From Planotetraspora kaengkrachanensis (GTDB lineage: Bacteria > Actinomycetota > Actinomycetes > Streptosporangiales > Streptosporangiaceae), in contig NZ_BONV01000028.1 of the NCBI RefSeq assembly GCF_016862895.1, positions 1 to 64,000 on the forward strand: DNA of 64,000 nt. Reading direction: 5' to 3'. The position numbers and the translations under genes are program-made. Under the pieces are notes generated by a model. It had not been told where the DNA came from, made no database searches, and saw only the letters and a program-made list of their open reading frames with translations. Numbering within the stretch: position 1 is the first letter of the stretch; the number at the start of each line of letters is the position of its first letter. Positions 24,963 to 33,535 of the stretch are shown piece by piece.

Positions 24963-25355
24963 TCAGCCGTCCAGGACGTGGGTGCGGGTGAGGAACTCGA
25001 TGGCGTGCCCGTCGGGGTCGTCGACGTAGACGCCTCGGCCCTGGTCCCGATGGTTGATCTGGCCCGGGCCGCGGTGCGCGGGCTCCGCCCAGTGGGGCAT
25101 GCCCCGTTCGACGATCCGGCCGAAGATCTCGTCGAACTCGTCCTCGGAGACGAGGAGGGCGAGGTGCTGCATGATGATCCGGTCTCCGGGGACGATCGAG
25201 TCCGCGTAGTCGACCGTCACCCCGTTGGCGAGCGGGACCGCGGCGAACGGCCCGAACTCCTTCGGTTCCGCCGCGCCGATCAGTTCCGTCAGGAACCGCG
25301 CGGAGGCGAAACGGTCTCTGCTGTGCACGATCGTGTGGTCGAGTTGTGCTGGCAC
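24963..25355 (-). CDS. VOC-superfamily protein
   Basis: A 130-residue glyoxalase-fold protein: PAQLDHTIVHSRDR at the start with one candidate metal His, GDRIIMQHLALLVSEDEFDEI in the middle, and GVYVDDPDGHAIEFLTRTH at the end with the Glu ligand. The start is GTG 25355 because GGAGGT lies four bases upstream and the family begins here; upstream ATGs would add a non-conserved tail. The substrate is unknown. It is divergent from the DUF2087 gene. Confidence 0.82.
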   Translation of the reverse strand: MPAQLDHTIVHSRDRFASARFLTELIGAAEPKEFGPFAAVPLANGVTVDYADSIVPGDRIIMQHLALLVSEDEFDEIFGRIVERGMPHWAEPAHRGPGQINHRDQGRGVYVDDPDGHAIEFLTRTHVLDG

Positions 25356-25463
25356 GGGGACCTCCACTGGTCCGAACTGGCCTTTCATCCGACTGTACAA
25401 AGGGCCGCGCAATCCCGGAGAATCCGGGCGGCGCGGCCGCGCGGAAGAAAGTACGGTGGACCC

Positions 25464-25961
25464 ATGATCGAAAAAGACGTATCGCGCGTGCTCGGTCTCC
25501 TCGGGCAGGACGACACGTTGCGGGTCTTCGCCGGTCTCGTGCTAAGACCCGGGGATCCGCCCGACAAGGTCACCGGGCTCGCCCCCGAGGCGACCGAGCG
25601 GGCGCTGACCCGGCTGGCCCGCGGCGGCCTCGCCGTACAGGACGGGGACGGCTGGCGAGCCGACCCTGAGGTGTTCCGCGATCTCCTCCGAGCGACGCCC
25701 AAGGAGCCGGTGAGCCTGCTCGACACCTTCCTGGTCGACGGGCGGCTGACCTCGCTCCCGGTCAAACGCTCGAAGAAGCTGATCGTGCTCGACTACGTCG
25801 CGCGCGTCTTCGAGCCGGGCGTGCGCTATTCCGAGAAAGAGGTCGACGTCTCCCTCCGCGCGTTCCACGACGACTACGCCGCGTTGCGGCGGTACCTCGT
25901 CGACGAGGGCTTCCTCAGCCGCGAGAACAACGTCTACTGGCGCAGCGGCGGCACCGTCTGA
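25464..25961 (+). CDS. DUF2087-domain putative regulator
   Basis: A 165-residue protein. The N-terminal 75 residues form a winged-helix-like region (VLGLLGQDDTLRVFAGLVL, TERALTRLARGGLAVQDGDGW) and the C-terminal DUF2087 domain has LPVKRSKKLIVLDYVARVFE, YSEKEVDVSLRAFHDDYAALRR and YLVDEGFLSRENNVYWR. Such proteins are annotated as ArsR-like regulators; the DUF2087 part is close to DNA-binding folds in other families. The start is ATG 25464. It is divergent from the VOC gene. Confidence 0.82.
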   Translation: MIEKDVSRVLGLLGQDDTLRVFAGLVLRPGDPPDKVTGLAPEATERALTRLARGGLAVQDGDGWRADPEVFRDLLRATPKEPVSLLDTFLVDGRLTSLPVKRSKKLIVLDYVARVFEPGVRYSEKEVDVSLRAFHDDYAALRRYLVDEGFLSRENNVYWRSGGTV

Positions 25962-26057
25962 GGCCTCGGCAGGCGGATGGCGACGAATCCCGAACCGCCC
26001 GATCGGGCATATTGCCTATTGATGGCGAATGCAGGAAATCGCCGCACATGCCTGGAA

Positions 26058-26081
26058 ATCTCCGTCCGACTTCGGAGATTG
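26058..26081. promoter_or_regulatory. Inverted repeat upstream of the GAF-PP2C gene
   Basis: AATCTCCG (26058-26065) and CGGAGATT (26074-26081) are perfect 8-bp arms, 64 bases before the start at 26146. Possible operator or 5' UTR hairpin. Confidence 0.35.
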
Positions 26082-26145
26082 CTGAAATGTGACGTATCAC
26101 CTCCATACGATTCGGGATACCGACTGTTTCCCGCCGGAGTAACGA

Positions 26146-27879
26146 TTGAACCGGAACTGCGTCATCAAGGCGCCCGCCCCGGAAGACCGGGTCGAGTGGC
26201 GCCGCAGCAGCGCCGCGTCCGCGCACGAGCGGCTGGCCTTCCTCAACGAGGCAAGCCGCAGGATCGGCAGCACGCTCGACCTCGCGGAGACCAGCCGCGA
26301 ACTCGTGGACGTGGCCGTACCGCGCTTCGCCGACACGGCGGCCCTCATGGTGCAGGAACGGCTGATGATCGACGGCGAGCTGCCCTCCCGGCCGATCGAC
26401 GCCACCACGCTCTTTCGCCGGGTCGCGCTCGGGGTGGCCAGTGACGACCCGGAGGCGTGGCTGCGCGCCTTCCCGATCGACGAGATCACGTCATATCCCC
26501 CGGCGCTGCCCCACGCCCAGTGCATGACGACCGGCCGGCCCCTGATGTATCCCGTCCTCGACGGGTACAGCGCCCGGCTGATCGGATCCAGCATCGAGCG
26601 GGAGGAGTCGGTCGCCGGCCTTCTCACCGAGTCCTCGTTCCTCGCCGTGCCGCTGAAGGCCCGTGGGCGGGTGCTCGGATGCGTGGTGTTCAGCCGAAGG
26701 CCGGGCAGCCGTCCGTTCGAGGAGCAGGACGTCTCGGTGGCGGAGGAGCTAGCCGCAAGGACGGCCGTGTGCGTCGACAACGCGCGGCTCTACACCCGTG
26801 AGCGTCGTACGGCACTGACCCTGCAGAGCAGCCTGCTCCCTGCGGACCTCCCCCAGCCGCTCGGCATGGACGTCGCCTCGCGCTATCTGCCGGCCAGCGA
26901 CCTGATGGGGGTGGGCGGCGACTGGTACGACGTGATCCCGTTGCCCGGCTGCCGTTCCGCGCTGGTCGTCGGCGACGTCATGGGGCACGGCACGAGGGCG
27001 GCGGCCACCATGGGCCAGCTGCGCACGGCCGCCCGTACGCTGGCGAGCCTCGACCTGCCGCCCGACGAGGTGCTCTTCCGGCTCAACCTGATGAGTCAGG
27101 ACCTCGACCCCACGCAGATCGCCACCTGCGTGTACGCCGTCTACGACCCGGTCACGCGCACGTGCGCCTTCTCGCGGGCCGGCCACGTCCCGCCGGTGCT
27201 CATCCACCCCGACCGGTCTACCGAGATCATCGAACTGCCTTCGGGGCTCCCTCTCGGCATCGGGAGCGACCCGCTGGAGATGCGCGAGCTCGTCCTGCCC
27301 GCCGGCAGCGTCCTCGCCCTCTACACCGACGGCCTGGTGGAGAGCAGGGACCGCGACATCGACGCGGGGATCATGGCCCTGCGCCGCCTCCTGGCGGGAC
27401 CCGCAGAGGATCTCGAGGACATGTGCGACGTGACGATCAACAGCCAGCGCCCGGGCCACGAGCGGGACGACATCGCCCTGCTGCTCGCCCGGGTGCGCGC
27501 GCTCGACCCCGACGAGGTGGCGACCTGCCCGTTGCCCGCCGACCCCCGGTTCGTCGCGCACGCCCGCCGGTTCGTCCGGGCCACGTTGTCCTCCTGGGGA
27601 CTGACCACCCTGATCGACAGCAGTGAGCTCATCGTCAGCGAGCTGGTCACCAACGCGCTGAAACACGGCTGGCCCCCGATCGAGCTGCGTCTGCTGCGCG
27701 GCAGGACGCTGGTGTGCGAGGTCGCCGACGGATCGCCGACCAACCCCGCCCCGCGCTCGTCCACGCCCGACGACGACACCGGCCGCGGGTTGCAGCTCGT
27801 CAAGCGGTTCGCCTGGCGCTGGGGCACGCGTCCCACGATGTACGGAAAGATCGTCTGGGTGGAGCAGCGCATCCACTGA
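26146..27879 (+). CDS. GAF - PP2C (SpoIIE-type) phosphatase - HATPase signalling protein
   Basis: A 577-residue cytosolic partner-switching protein. A GAF domain spans about residues 25-215 (ending FEEQDVSVAEELAARTAVCVDNARLYT); the SpoIIE-like PP2C phosphatase follows (GGDWYDVIPLPG, GDVMGHGTRAAATMG, RAGHVPPVLI, LYTDGLVESR, ERDDIALLLAR); the last 130 residues are an anti-sigma-type ATPase (VSELVTNALKHG, GRGLQLVKRF). One chain thus carries both the phosphatase and the kinase of an Rsb-type switch. The start is TTG 26146, after CCGGAG. Confidence 0.92.
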   Translation: MNRNCVIKAPAPEDRVEWRRSSAASAHERLAFLNEASRRIGSTLDLAETSRELVDVAVPRFADTAALMVQERLMIDGELPSRPIDATTLFRRVALGVASDDPEAWLRAFPIDEITSYPPALPHAQCMTTGRPLMYPVLDGYSARLIGSSIEREESVAGLLTESSFLAVPLKARGRVLGCVVFSRRPGSRPFEEQDVSVAEELAARTAVCVDNARLYTRERRTALTLQSSLLPADLPQPLGMDVASRYLPASDLMGVGGDWYDVIPLPGCRSALVVGDVMGHGTRAAATMGQLRTAARTLASLDLPPDEVLFRLNLMSQDLDPTQIATCVYAVYDPVTRTCAFSRAGHVPPVLIHPDRSTEIIELPSGLPLGIGSDPLEMRELVLPAGSVLALYTDGLVESRDRDIDAGIMALRRLLAGPAEDLEDMCDVTINSQRPGHERDDIALLLARVRALDPDEVATCPLPADPRFVAHARRFVRATLSSWGLTTLIDSSELIVSELVTNALKHGWPPIELRLLRGRTLVCEVADGSPTNPAPRSSTPDDDTGRGLQLVKRFAWRWGTRPTMYGKIVWVEQRIH

Positions 27880-27970
27880 CCCGGAGGTTCGTCCTTAGAA
27901 GACCGTGTATGACCTGATCGTCCGGAAGAGTTACGGTCGTAGGAGAGCTCCTGGGCGAGGAGGGGACATC

Positions 27971-28537
27971 ATGATCGACATCCGGGACGCGTACCGCCGG
28001 GCGTTGGACGGCTTCGGGAACCGGCTCCATCTTGTCCAAGACGACCAGTGGGAGCTCTCCACCCCGTGTGTGGACTGGGATGTCCGGGCGTTGGTCAACC
28101 ACATGGTGAACGAGAACCTCTGGGCGCCCGACCTTCTCGCCGGCCGTACGATCGCCGAAGTGAGCGACACCTACGAACGCGAGGTCCTCGGCGACGACGC
28201 GATCAAGGCGTTCGAGGTGTCGGCGCAGGGCGCCGTCCAGGCGGTGTACACCGAGGGCGCCCTGACCGCGGTGACCCGCCTGTCGTTCGGCGACGTGCCG
28301 GGTGAGGAGTACATCACCGAGCTGTTCGCGGACGCGTTGATCCACACCTGGGACCTGGCCCGCGCGATCGGCGCGCGGGAACGGCTCGATCCCGAGCTCG
28401 TCGCCGCCTGCTCCGAGTGGTTCGCCCGGGCGAAGGAGGGTTACCGCCAGACGGGAGTCATCGGGGACCACCGGGACGTGCCGGAGGACGCGGACCCGCA
28501 GACCCGGCTGCTGGCCGCGTGGGGCAGATCAGGCTGA
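27971..28537 (+). CDS. TIGR03086 / mycothiol maleylpyruvate isomerase N-terminal type protein
   Basis: A 188-residue DinB-fold metal-binding protein of the mycothiol-dependent maleylpyruvate isomerase-like group: WELSTPCVDWDVRALVNHMV near the N terminus with a metal-ligand His, then ELFADALIHTWDLARAIG with the second His, and a C-terminal SEWFARAKEGYR helix. The exact reaction is unknown. The start is ATG 27971, with GAGGAGGGG upstream. It follows the signalling gene by 91 bases. Confidence 0.82.
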   Translation: MIDIRDAYRRALDGFGNRLHLVQDDQWELSTPCVDWDVRALVNHMVNENLWAPDLLAGRTIAEVSDTYEREVLGDDAIKAFEVSAQGAVQAVYTEGALTAVTRLSFGDVPGEEYITELFADALIHTWDLARAIGARERLDPELVAACSEWFARAKEGYRQTGVIGDHRDVPEDADPQTRLLAAWGRSG

Positions 28538-28555
28538 ACCGGCACGACCTGGTGC

Positions 28556-28633
28556 TCAACGCCCCGTGGGGCGCTTCCCGTGGTTGGCCTTCTTCTTCTT
28601 GCGTGCCTTGGACTTGCGCTGCCGCTTTCCCAT
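28556..28633 (-). CDS. 50S ribosomal protein bL37
   Basis: A 25-residue, extremely basic protein, MGKRQRKSKARKKKKANHGK followed by RPTGR. The KANHGKRP end is the signature of actinobacterial bL37, a small peptide of the large ribosomal subunit. The start is ATG 28633, with AAGGAAGG nine bases upstream. It stands alone, convergent with the 27971 gene, and is easily missed because of its size. Confidence 0.78.
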   Translation of the reverse strand: MGKRQRKSKARKKKKANHGKRPTGR

Positions 28634-28789
28634 GACGCGTCGCCTTCCTTGCCGGGACGGTTCCGCCTTCCACCATCCTCCGTGCGGGCGCGCCGGACAA
28701 GCGTGCGATTCTCCTCGTCCCACCATGACTCAACATGCAAGCCGTGCATATATGCCATAATTTGTTGGAATCTGTTGATTGGAGAGGTG

Positions 28790-29593
28790 ATGCTGGCCCA
28801 GCAGCGGCAACAGGCCATCCTGGAGCGGATCCGCAGGACGGGCGGCGCGCGCGTCGCGGAGCTGGTGCTGGATCTCGGCGTCTCCGACATGACGATCCGG
28901 CGCGACCTCGAGGTGCTCGCGGATCGCGGGCTCATCGAGAAGGTCCACGGCGGAGCCACGGCGACCGGCGCGGGGTCGACCGAGGAGCCCGGCTTCGCGG
29001 CCAAGTCGGTACGGCAACGCTCCGAGAAGGAGGCCATCGCCCGGCGGGCCGCGCAGTTCGTCCGGCCAGGAAGCGCGGTCGCCCTCTCGGCGGGCACGAC
29101 GACCTGGACGCTCGCCCACCACCTGGTGGACGTGCCGGATCTGACCGTCATCACCAATTCAGTACGGATCGCCGACGTCTTCCACCGGGCTGCCCGGGGC
29201 GACCAGACCATCGTGCTGACCGGCGGCGTGCGCACGCCGTCCGACGCCCTGGTCGGGCCGGTGGCCGTCGCGGCCGTCCGGTCGCTGAACGTCGACACCC
29301 TCATGCTCGGCGTCCACGGGATGGGCGCCAGGGCGGGGTTCACCACCCCCAACCTGCTCGAGGCGGAGACCGACCGGGCGCTGGTCGACGCCGCGCATCA
29401 GCTCATCGTGCTGGCCGACCACACCAAGTGGGGCACGGTCGGCATCAGCACGATCGCCGAGCTCTCCCGCGCCCATGTGGTGATCAGTGACAACGGCCTG
29501 CCCGAGGACGCCAGGGAACAGCTGTCGGAGCACGCCGGCGAGCTGATCATGGTGGACCCGGCGGCCGACGACGATATGGGAGCAGTTCTGTGA
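28790..29593 (+). CDS. DeoR/GlpR-family transcriptional regulator
   Basis: A 267-residue sugar-phosphate-responsive repressor: DeoR-type helix-turn-helix at residues 1-55 (RQQAILERIRRTGGARVAEL, SDMTIRRDLEVLADRGLIEK) and a C-terminal sensor domain (ALSAGTTTWTLA, IVLADHTKWG). The start is ATG 28790, after GGAGAGG. It overlaps galT by 4 bases (GTGA), so it very likely regulates the DeoR-galT operon. TGTTGRAT half sites lie just upstream, possibly its own operator. Confidence 0.9.
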   Translation: MLAQQRQQAILERIRRTGGARVAELVLDLGVSDMTIRRDLEVLADRGLIEKVHGGATATGAGSTEEPGFAAKSVRQRSEKEAIARRAAQFVRPGSAVALSAGTTTWTLAHHLVDVPDLTVITNSVRIADVFHRAARGDQTIVLTGGVRTPSDALVGPVAVAAVRSLNVDTLMLGVHGMGARAGFTTPNLLEAETDRALVDAAHQLIVLADHTKWGTVGISTIAELSRAHVVISDNGLPEDAREQLSEHAGELIMVDPAADDDMGAVL

Positions 29594-30651
29594 AGCGCAC
29601 CATCACCCACCTCGCGGACGGCCGGGAGCTGATCTACTTCGATCGCCGCGACGACGCCGACCACAGCGCGATCGACCCGCGCGATCTTCCTGCGCGGCCC
29701 CTGGCGTCCGAGCTGCGGTACGACCCGCTGATGGACGAGTGGGTGGCGATCGCGCGGCACCGGCAGACCCGGACCCACCTGCCCTCCGCCGACGAGTGCC
29801 CGCTGTGCCCCGCCAAGCCGTGGTCGGAGATCCCCTCCCAGTACGACGTGGCGGTGTTCGAGAACCGCTTTCCCTCGTTCAGCTTCGACCTCGGCGAATA
29901 CGAGCAGGTGGGCGGGCTCAGCCAGGTGCGGCCCGGGGTCGGCCGCTGTGAGGTGGTCTGCTTCACCTCCGACCACAACGCGTCCTTCGGCTCCCTCAGC
30001 GACGAGCAGGTCGGGCTGGTCATGGAGGCCTGGGCGGACCGTACGGCCGAGCTGTCCTCGCTCCCGGGCGTCGAGCAGGTCTTCTGCTTCGAGAACCGGG
30101 GCCCCGAGATCGGCATCACGCTCCCGCATCCCCACGGGCAGATCTACGCCTACCCGTACGTCACACCCCGGACGAAGCAGATGCTCGGCGCCGCCGCCCG
30201 GTACGAGGGCGGCAACCTGTTCGCCGACGTGCTGAGCGCCGAACGCGGCGGTCCCCGGGTGGTCGCGGCCAACGAGCACTGGACGGCCTTCGTCCCGGCC
30301 GCCGCGCGCTACCCCTTCGAGGTCCACCTCTACCCGCACCGGCAGGTGCCGGACATCCCCGCCCTGACCGCCGAGGAGCGTGCCGCGTTCGCACCGCTGT
30401 ACACCAGCGTGCTGCGCCGCCTGGACGGCCTGTTCGGCGTGGCCATGCCGTACATCTCGGCCTGGCACCAGGCGCCCGTCTCCTTCGGGCGCGACCTGGC
30501 GTACCTGCATCTCCAGCTGTTCAGCATCCGGCGGGCCCCGAACAAGCTCAAGTACCTCGCGGGCTCGGAGTCGGCGATGGGCGGCTTCGTCAACGACATC
30601 CTTCCGGAGGAAGCAGCCCGGATGCTGCGAGATGCCCAGATAACGAGTTGA
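29590..30651 (+). CDS. galT: Galactose-1-phosphate uridylyltransferase
   Basis: Leloir-pathway enzyme exchanging UMP between UDP-glucose and galactose-1-phosphate. The 353-residue protein has the zinc site CPLCPAKP near residue 72 and the catalytic HPHGQ triad motif (in LPHPHGQIYAYP), then LHLQLFSIRR near the C terminus. The start is GTG 29590, overlapping the regulator's stop, after GGGAG. galK and galE are not in the window, so the pathway is split. Confidence 0.95.
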   Translation: MKRTITHLADGRELIYFDRRDDADHSAIDPRDLPARPLASELRYDPLMDEWVAIARHRQTRTHLPSADECPLCPAKPWSEIPSQYDVAVFENRFPSFSFDLGEYEQVGGLSQVRPGVGRCEVVCFTSDHNASFGSLSDEQVGLVMEAWADRTAELSSLPGVEQVFCFENRGPEIGITLPHPHGQIYAYPYVTPRTKQMLGAAARYEGGNLFADVLSAERGGPRVVAANEHWTAFVPAAARYPFEVHLYPHRQVPDIPALTAEERAAFAPLYTSVLRRLDGLFGVAMPYISAWHQAPVSFGRDLAYLHLQLFSIRRAPNKLKYLAGSESAMGGFVNDILPEEAARMLRDAQITS

Positions 30652-30710
30652 TCTCCGAATTATTCCAACTTTAGCTAGCTAAGACGCTTTCTTTACCACT
30701 ACTATCCATC

Positions 30711-30733
30711 GCACCGGCTGAATCAGCCGGTGC
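30711..30733 (+). terminator. Hairpin after galT
   Basis: GCACCGGCTG (30711-30720) and CAGCCGGTGC (30724-30733) are perfect 10-bp arms with an AAT loop, 60 bases past the galT stop. It probably ends the galT transcript, though it borders the riboswitch and could belong to its 5' end. Confidence 0.5.
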
Positions 30734-30853
30734 GCCTAATCCCGGGCGCCTCGCCCGGGAACCGGGGACCCATCTCGCACATGGGGTGAAGGCACCAGCG
30801 TGCCCGGGCAGCTCCAGCCCGAACCCGTCAGCTAACCCGGTCGGCAGATGGAG
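30731..30853 (+). promoter_or_regulatory. ydaO-yuaA (cyclic di-AMP) riboswitch
   Basis: The leader shows the conserved ydaO blocks in order: CGCCTAATCCCGGGCG..., hairpin CCCGGGCG/CGCCCGGG, GGGAACCGGGGACCCA, GGGGTGAAGGC, then GCCCGAACCCGTCAGCTAAC and CCGGTCGGC. In actinobacteria this riboswitch binds c-di-AMP and turns off cell-wall hydrolase genes such as rpfA; here the next gene is a secreted LAS-type peptidase. Exact ends are estimated. Confidence 0.88.
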
Positions 30854-30864
30854 AGGAGTGGGCG

Positions 30865-31806
30865 CTGCCCCGCGTATTTCCCCTGGTCACGGGGGTCCTT
30901 GTATCCGGCGTGCTCGTGATCGCCACGTCGACCGCGAGCCAGGCCGCACCCAGGCCCAGTGAGGCTCAGCTGAAGAAGCAGCTGTCCTCGCTGGAGAAGC
31001 AGGTCAACGACCTGATCGGCGACTACAACGCCACCCGGGTCGAGCTAGCCGAGGCCAAGAAGGCCGAGAAGAGCGCACGCGACCGGCTCGCGGCCACTCA
31101 GGGCGACTTCGAGTCCGCGAGCAGAGAGGTCGGCCAGCTCGCCGGGGTCCGTTACCAGACCAGCGGCGCGATCATGGTTCCCGACCCGTCGGGCTCCGCG
31201 GTACTGGCTCAGCTGCAGGCTGAGCAGGTCGCCGTGATCAACCGGTTCTCGCAGACCGAGGCCGACCGCCGGCAGGCCGCCGACGCCGCGAAGGCGCTCA
31301 CGGCGCAACTCACGGCGCAGTCCGCCAAGGTGAGCGAGCAGCGCAAGGACGCGGAGAAACTCATCGGCCAGATCAAGGACAAGCTCGACGCGCTGGTCCC
31401 CATCGCCCCCGGCAGGCTCGCCAACGGCTCCTGGGCCCCGGAACTGCCGAGTGGCGCCGACAACATCACTCCCCGTATGCGGTTGATGAAGAGCGAGGTC
31501 GAAAAGCACTTCGACCTGCGCTACACGGTCGGCTGCTACCGGAACGAGAGCAGCGGCGAGCATCCGCTCGGCCGCGCCTGCGACTTCATGATGAGCTCGG
31601 GCGGCTCGATGCCGACCGCCGACATGAAGGCCCTCGGCGACAGCCTCGCCGCGTGGGCCATCAAGAACGGCGCAAAGCTGGGCGTCATGTACGTGATCTG
31701 GCGGCAGCGCATCTACAACCTCGGCAGCCCCGGCTGGCGGAGCATGGCCGACCGCGGCGGGATCACGGCCAACCACTACGACCATGTTCACATCTCGATG
31801 CGCTGA
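30865..31806 (+). CDS. Secreted coiled-coil / LAS-type (M15-like) cell-wall enzyme, apparent CTG start
   Basis: Extracellular protein that probably acts on peptidoglycan. The mature part has a coiled coil (about residues 33-180, rich in KKQLSSLEKQVNDL-like heptads) and a C-terminal domain with GEHPLGRACDFM and HYDHVHISM, the Asp and His zinc ligands of LAS metallopeptidases. The signal peptide LPRVFPLVTGVLVSGVLVIA is complete only if translation starts at CTG 30865, which has GGAGAGGAG six bases upstream; the first in-frame GTG is at 30910, inside the hydrophobic core. It is controlled by the c-di-AMP riboswitch just upstream. Confidence 0.82.
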   Translation: MPRVFPLVTGVLVSGVLVIATSTASQAAPRPSEAQLKKQLSSLEKQVNDLIGDYNATRVELAEAKKAEKSARDRLAATQGDFESASREVGQLAGVRYQTSGAIMVPDPSGSAVLAQLQAEQVAVINRFSQTEADRRQAADAAKALTAQLTAQSAKVSEQRKDAEKLIGQIKDKLDALVPIAPGRLANGSWAPELPSGADNITPRMRLMKSEVEKHFDLRYTVGCYRNESSGEHPLGRACDFMMSSGGSMPTADMKALGDSLAAWAIKNGAKLGVMYVIWRQRIYNLGSPGWRSMADRGGITANHYDHVHISMR

Positions 31807-31837
31807 ACGACCCACAGACCATCTGTCCCACCCCCAC

Positions 31838-31889
31838 GATCACGCGGGTGTGCGAGCCCAGCCCCCGCGGCCCGCACGCCCGCGTGATC
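31838..31889 (+). terminator. Long hairpin after the secreted enzyme
   Basis: GATCACGCGGGTGTGCG (31838-31854) and CGCACGCCCGCGTGATC (31873-31889) make a 17-bp stem with one G-U pair, 31 bases past the stop. No long T tract follows. Confidence 0.7.
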
Positions 31890-32002
31890 ACCCCCCGCAG
31901 CCTTCTTGTGATCTTCTCGGGCTCTTCCGCAGGGGTCTCATTCGATAACCTCGCTCTCCTGGCCAAGTCCCCCCACAGGCCACACGAGGTGAGAAACCCC
32001 CC

Positions 32003-32932
32003 ATGGACGACCAGGCATCGGCGCCCGCGCAGGCGGCCGTCCCCACCTGCTACCGGCATCCCAAGAACGAGACCTACGTCCGGTGCACCAGGTGCGACCA
32101 ATACATCTGTCCCGACTGCATGCTGGACGCGGCGGTCGGCCACCAGTGCGTCGAATGTGTGCGCAGGGACAACAAGGCCCTACGGCGGCCGCGCACCGTG
32201 TTCGGGGGCCAGGTCTCCTCCGTCACCGTCGTGACCTACGTGCTCATCGGCCTCAACGTGCTGGCCTACCTCGCGGAGACGGCCTTCCCCGGCGTCGTCG
32301 ACAGGTTCGACAGCCTGGGCATCGGCCTCCGGGGCCCAGACGGCCAGTACTACGTCTACCAGGCGGGCCTGCCGTACGGGGACGGGACCGGCCTCCAGCC
32401 CGCCGGCGTCGCCTTCGGCGAGTGGGAGCGCCTCATCACCGCGGCGTTCCTGCACCTGCCGCTGGACATGGGGCCCTTCTCGATCCTGCACATCGGGTTC
32501 AACATGTACGGGCTCTGGACGCTGGGCCGGGTGCTCGAGTCGGTCCTCGGCAAGGTGCGGTTCACCGCCCTCTACCTCCTGTCCGCCCTGGGCGGATCGG
32601 TGGTCGCGTACCTGCTGGCGCCCGGCCAGGGCGCCGTGGGAGCCTCAGGCGCGATCTTCGGGCTGGTCGCGGCGTACTACGTCGTGTCCAGGAGGCTCCG
32701 CCGCCCGGGTGGGGCCAACCGGCTCCTCGTGATCTACCTCGTCTGGATGGTCGTCTCCGCGGGGTTCGCCTCCTGGCAGGGGCACCTGGGCGGTCTGCTG
32801 GCGGGCGGCGTGGTCGCGTTGTGCCTGGCCTACCTGCCGCGAAAGTGGCATCTCCCGGCGAACGCCGCCGTGCTCGCCCTGCTGATAGCCCTCGTGGTGC
32901 TGAAGACGTCCCAGCTCACCGGCATGGTCTGA
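32003..32932 (+). CDS. Rhomboid-family intramembrane serine protease
   Basis: A 309-residue membrane protein. The N terminus is a B-box-like zinc finger (CYRHPKNETYVRCTRCDQ, then CPDC and QCVEC), then about six membrane helices. The catalytic Ser is in GASGAIFGL, the His in WQGHLGGLLAGG, and LHIGFNMYGLW supplies the family's HxxxN-type oxyanion motif. It cleaves membrane-anchored substrates within the bilayer; the zinc finger may select substrates. The start is ATG 32003. Confidence 0.92.
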   Translation: MDDQASAPAQAAVPTCYRHPKNETYVRCTRCDQYICPDCMLDAAVGHQCVECVRRDNKALRRPRTVFGGQVSSVTVVTYVLIGLNVLAYLAETAFPGVVDRFDSLGIGLRGPDGQYYVYQAGLPYGDGTGLQPAGVAFGEWERLITAAFLHLPLDMGPFSILHIGFNMYGLWTLGRVLESVLGKVRFTALYLLSALGGSVVAYLLAPGQGAVGASGAIFGLVAAYYVVSRRLRRPGGANRLLVIYLVWMVVSAGFASWQGHLGGLLAGGVVALCLAYLPRKWHLPANAAVLALLIALVVLKTSQLTGMV

Positions 32933-32989
32933 GCGGCCGGGCGGAGAATCCACATGACACCCGCCTGGTCACTCGGGCAGGATCCAGGC

Positions 32990-33499
32990 ATGACGGATAG
33001 ACGAATCGATCCCCCCGCGGTCGCGAACGAACGCGAGATGCTGACCTCCTGGCTCGACTGGCACCGTGAGACTCTCGCGGTCAAGTGCGATGGACTGACC
33101 GAGGACCAGTTGCGCCTGCGCGCGGTGGCCCCGTCGACGTTGTCACTGCTCGGACTGGTCCGCCACATGGCCGACGTCGAGCGGACCTGGTTCCGCAGGA
33201 GGCTGGACGGCGAGGACATCGAGCCCCTCTTCTTCAGCCTCGATGATCCCGACGGGGACTTCGACAACGTGGACACGGCCTCCGCCGACGAGGCGCTCGC
33301 CGCCTGGCGGGCCGAGGTGCAGGCCGCGCGAAAGGTCACCGCGGCCTACCCCGACCTCGACACGCTCGCCAAGCGCGAGGCGCGCGGTGTCACGGTCTCC
33401 CACCGGTGGATCCTCGTCCACATGATCGAGGAGTACGCGCGGCACAACGGCCACGCGGACATCCTCCGCGAGCAGATCGACGGCGTCACCGGAGAGTGA
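32990..33499 (+). CDS. DinB-family (DUF664) protein
   Basis: A 169-residue four-helix DinB-fold protein: REMLTSWLDWHRETLAVKCDGL, LSLLGLVRHMADVERTWF with one metal His, and TVSHRWILVHMIEEYARHNG, then HADILREQIDGVTG with the others. Such proteins include mycothiol-dependent transferases, but a specific reaction is not supported. The start is ATG 32990 (MTDRRIDPP). It is convergent with the rip gene. Confidence 0.85.
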   Translation: MTDRRIDPPAVANEREMLTSWLDWHRETLAVKCDGLTEDQLRLRAVAPSTLSLLGLVRHMADVERTWFRRRLDGEDIEPLFFSLDDPDGDFDNVDTASADEALAAWRAEVQAARKVTAAYPDLDTLAKREARGVTVSHRWILVHMIEEYARHNGHADILREQIDGVTGE

Positions 33500-33535
33500 C
33501 CCCTGCCGTGAGGTGACAGACCGGTCCGGCGCGGG

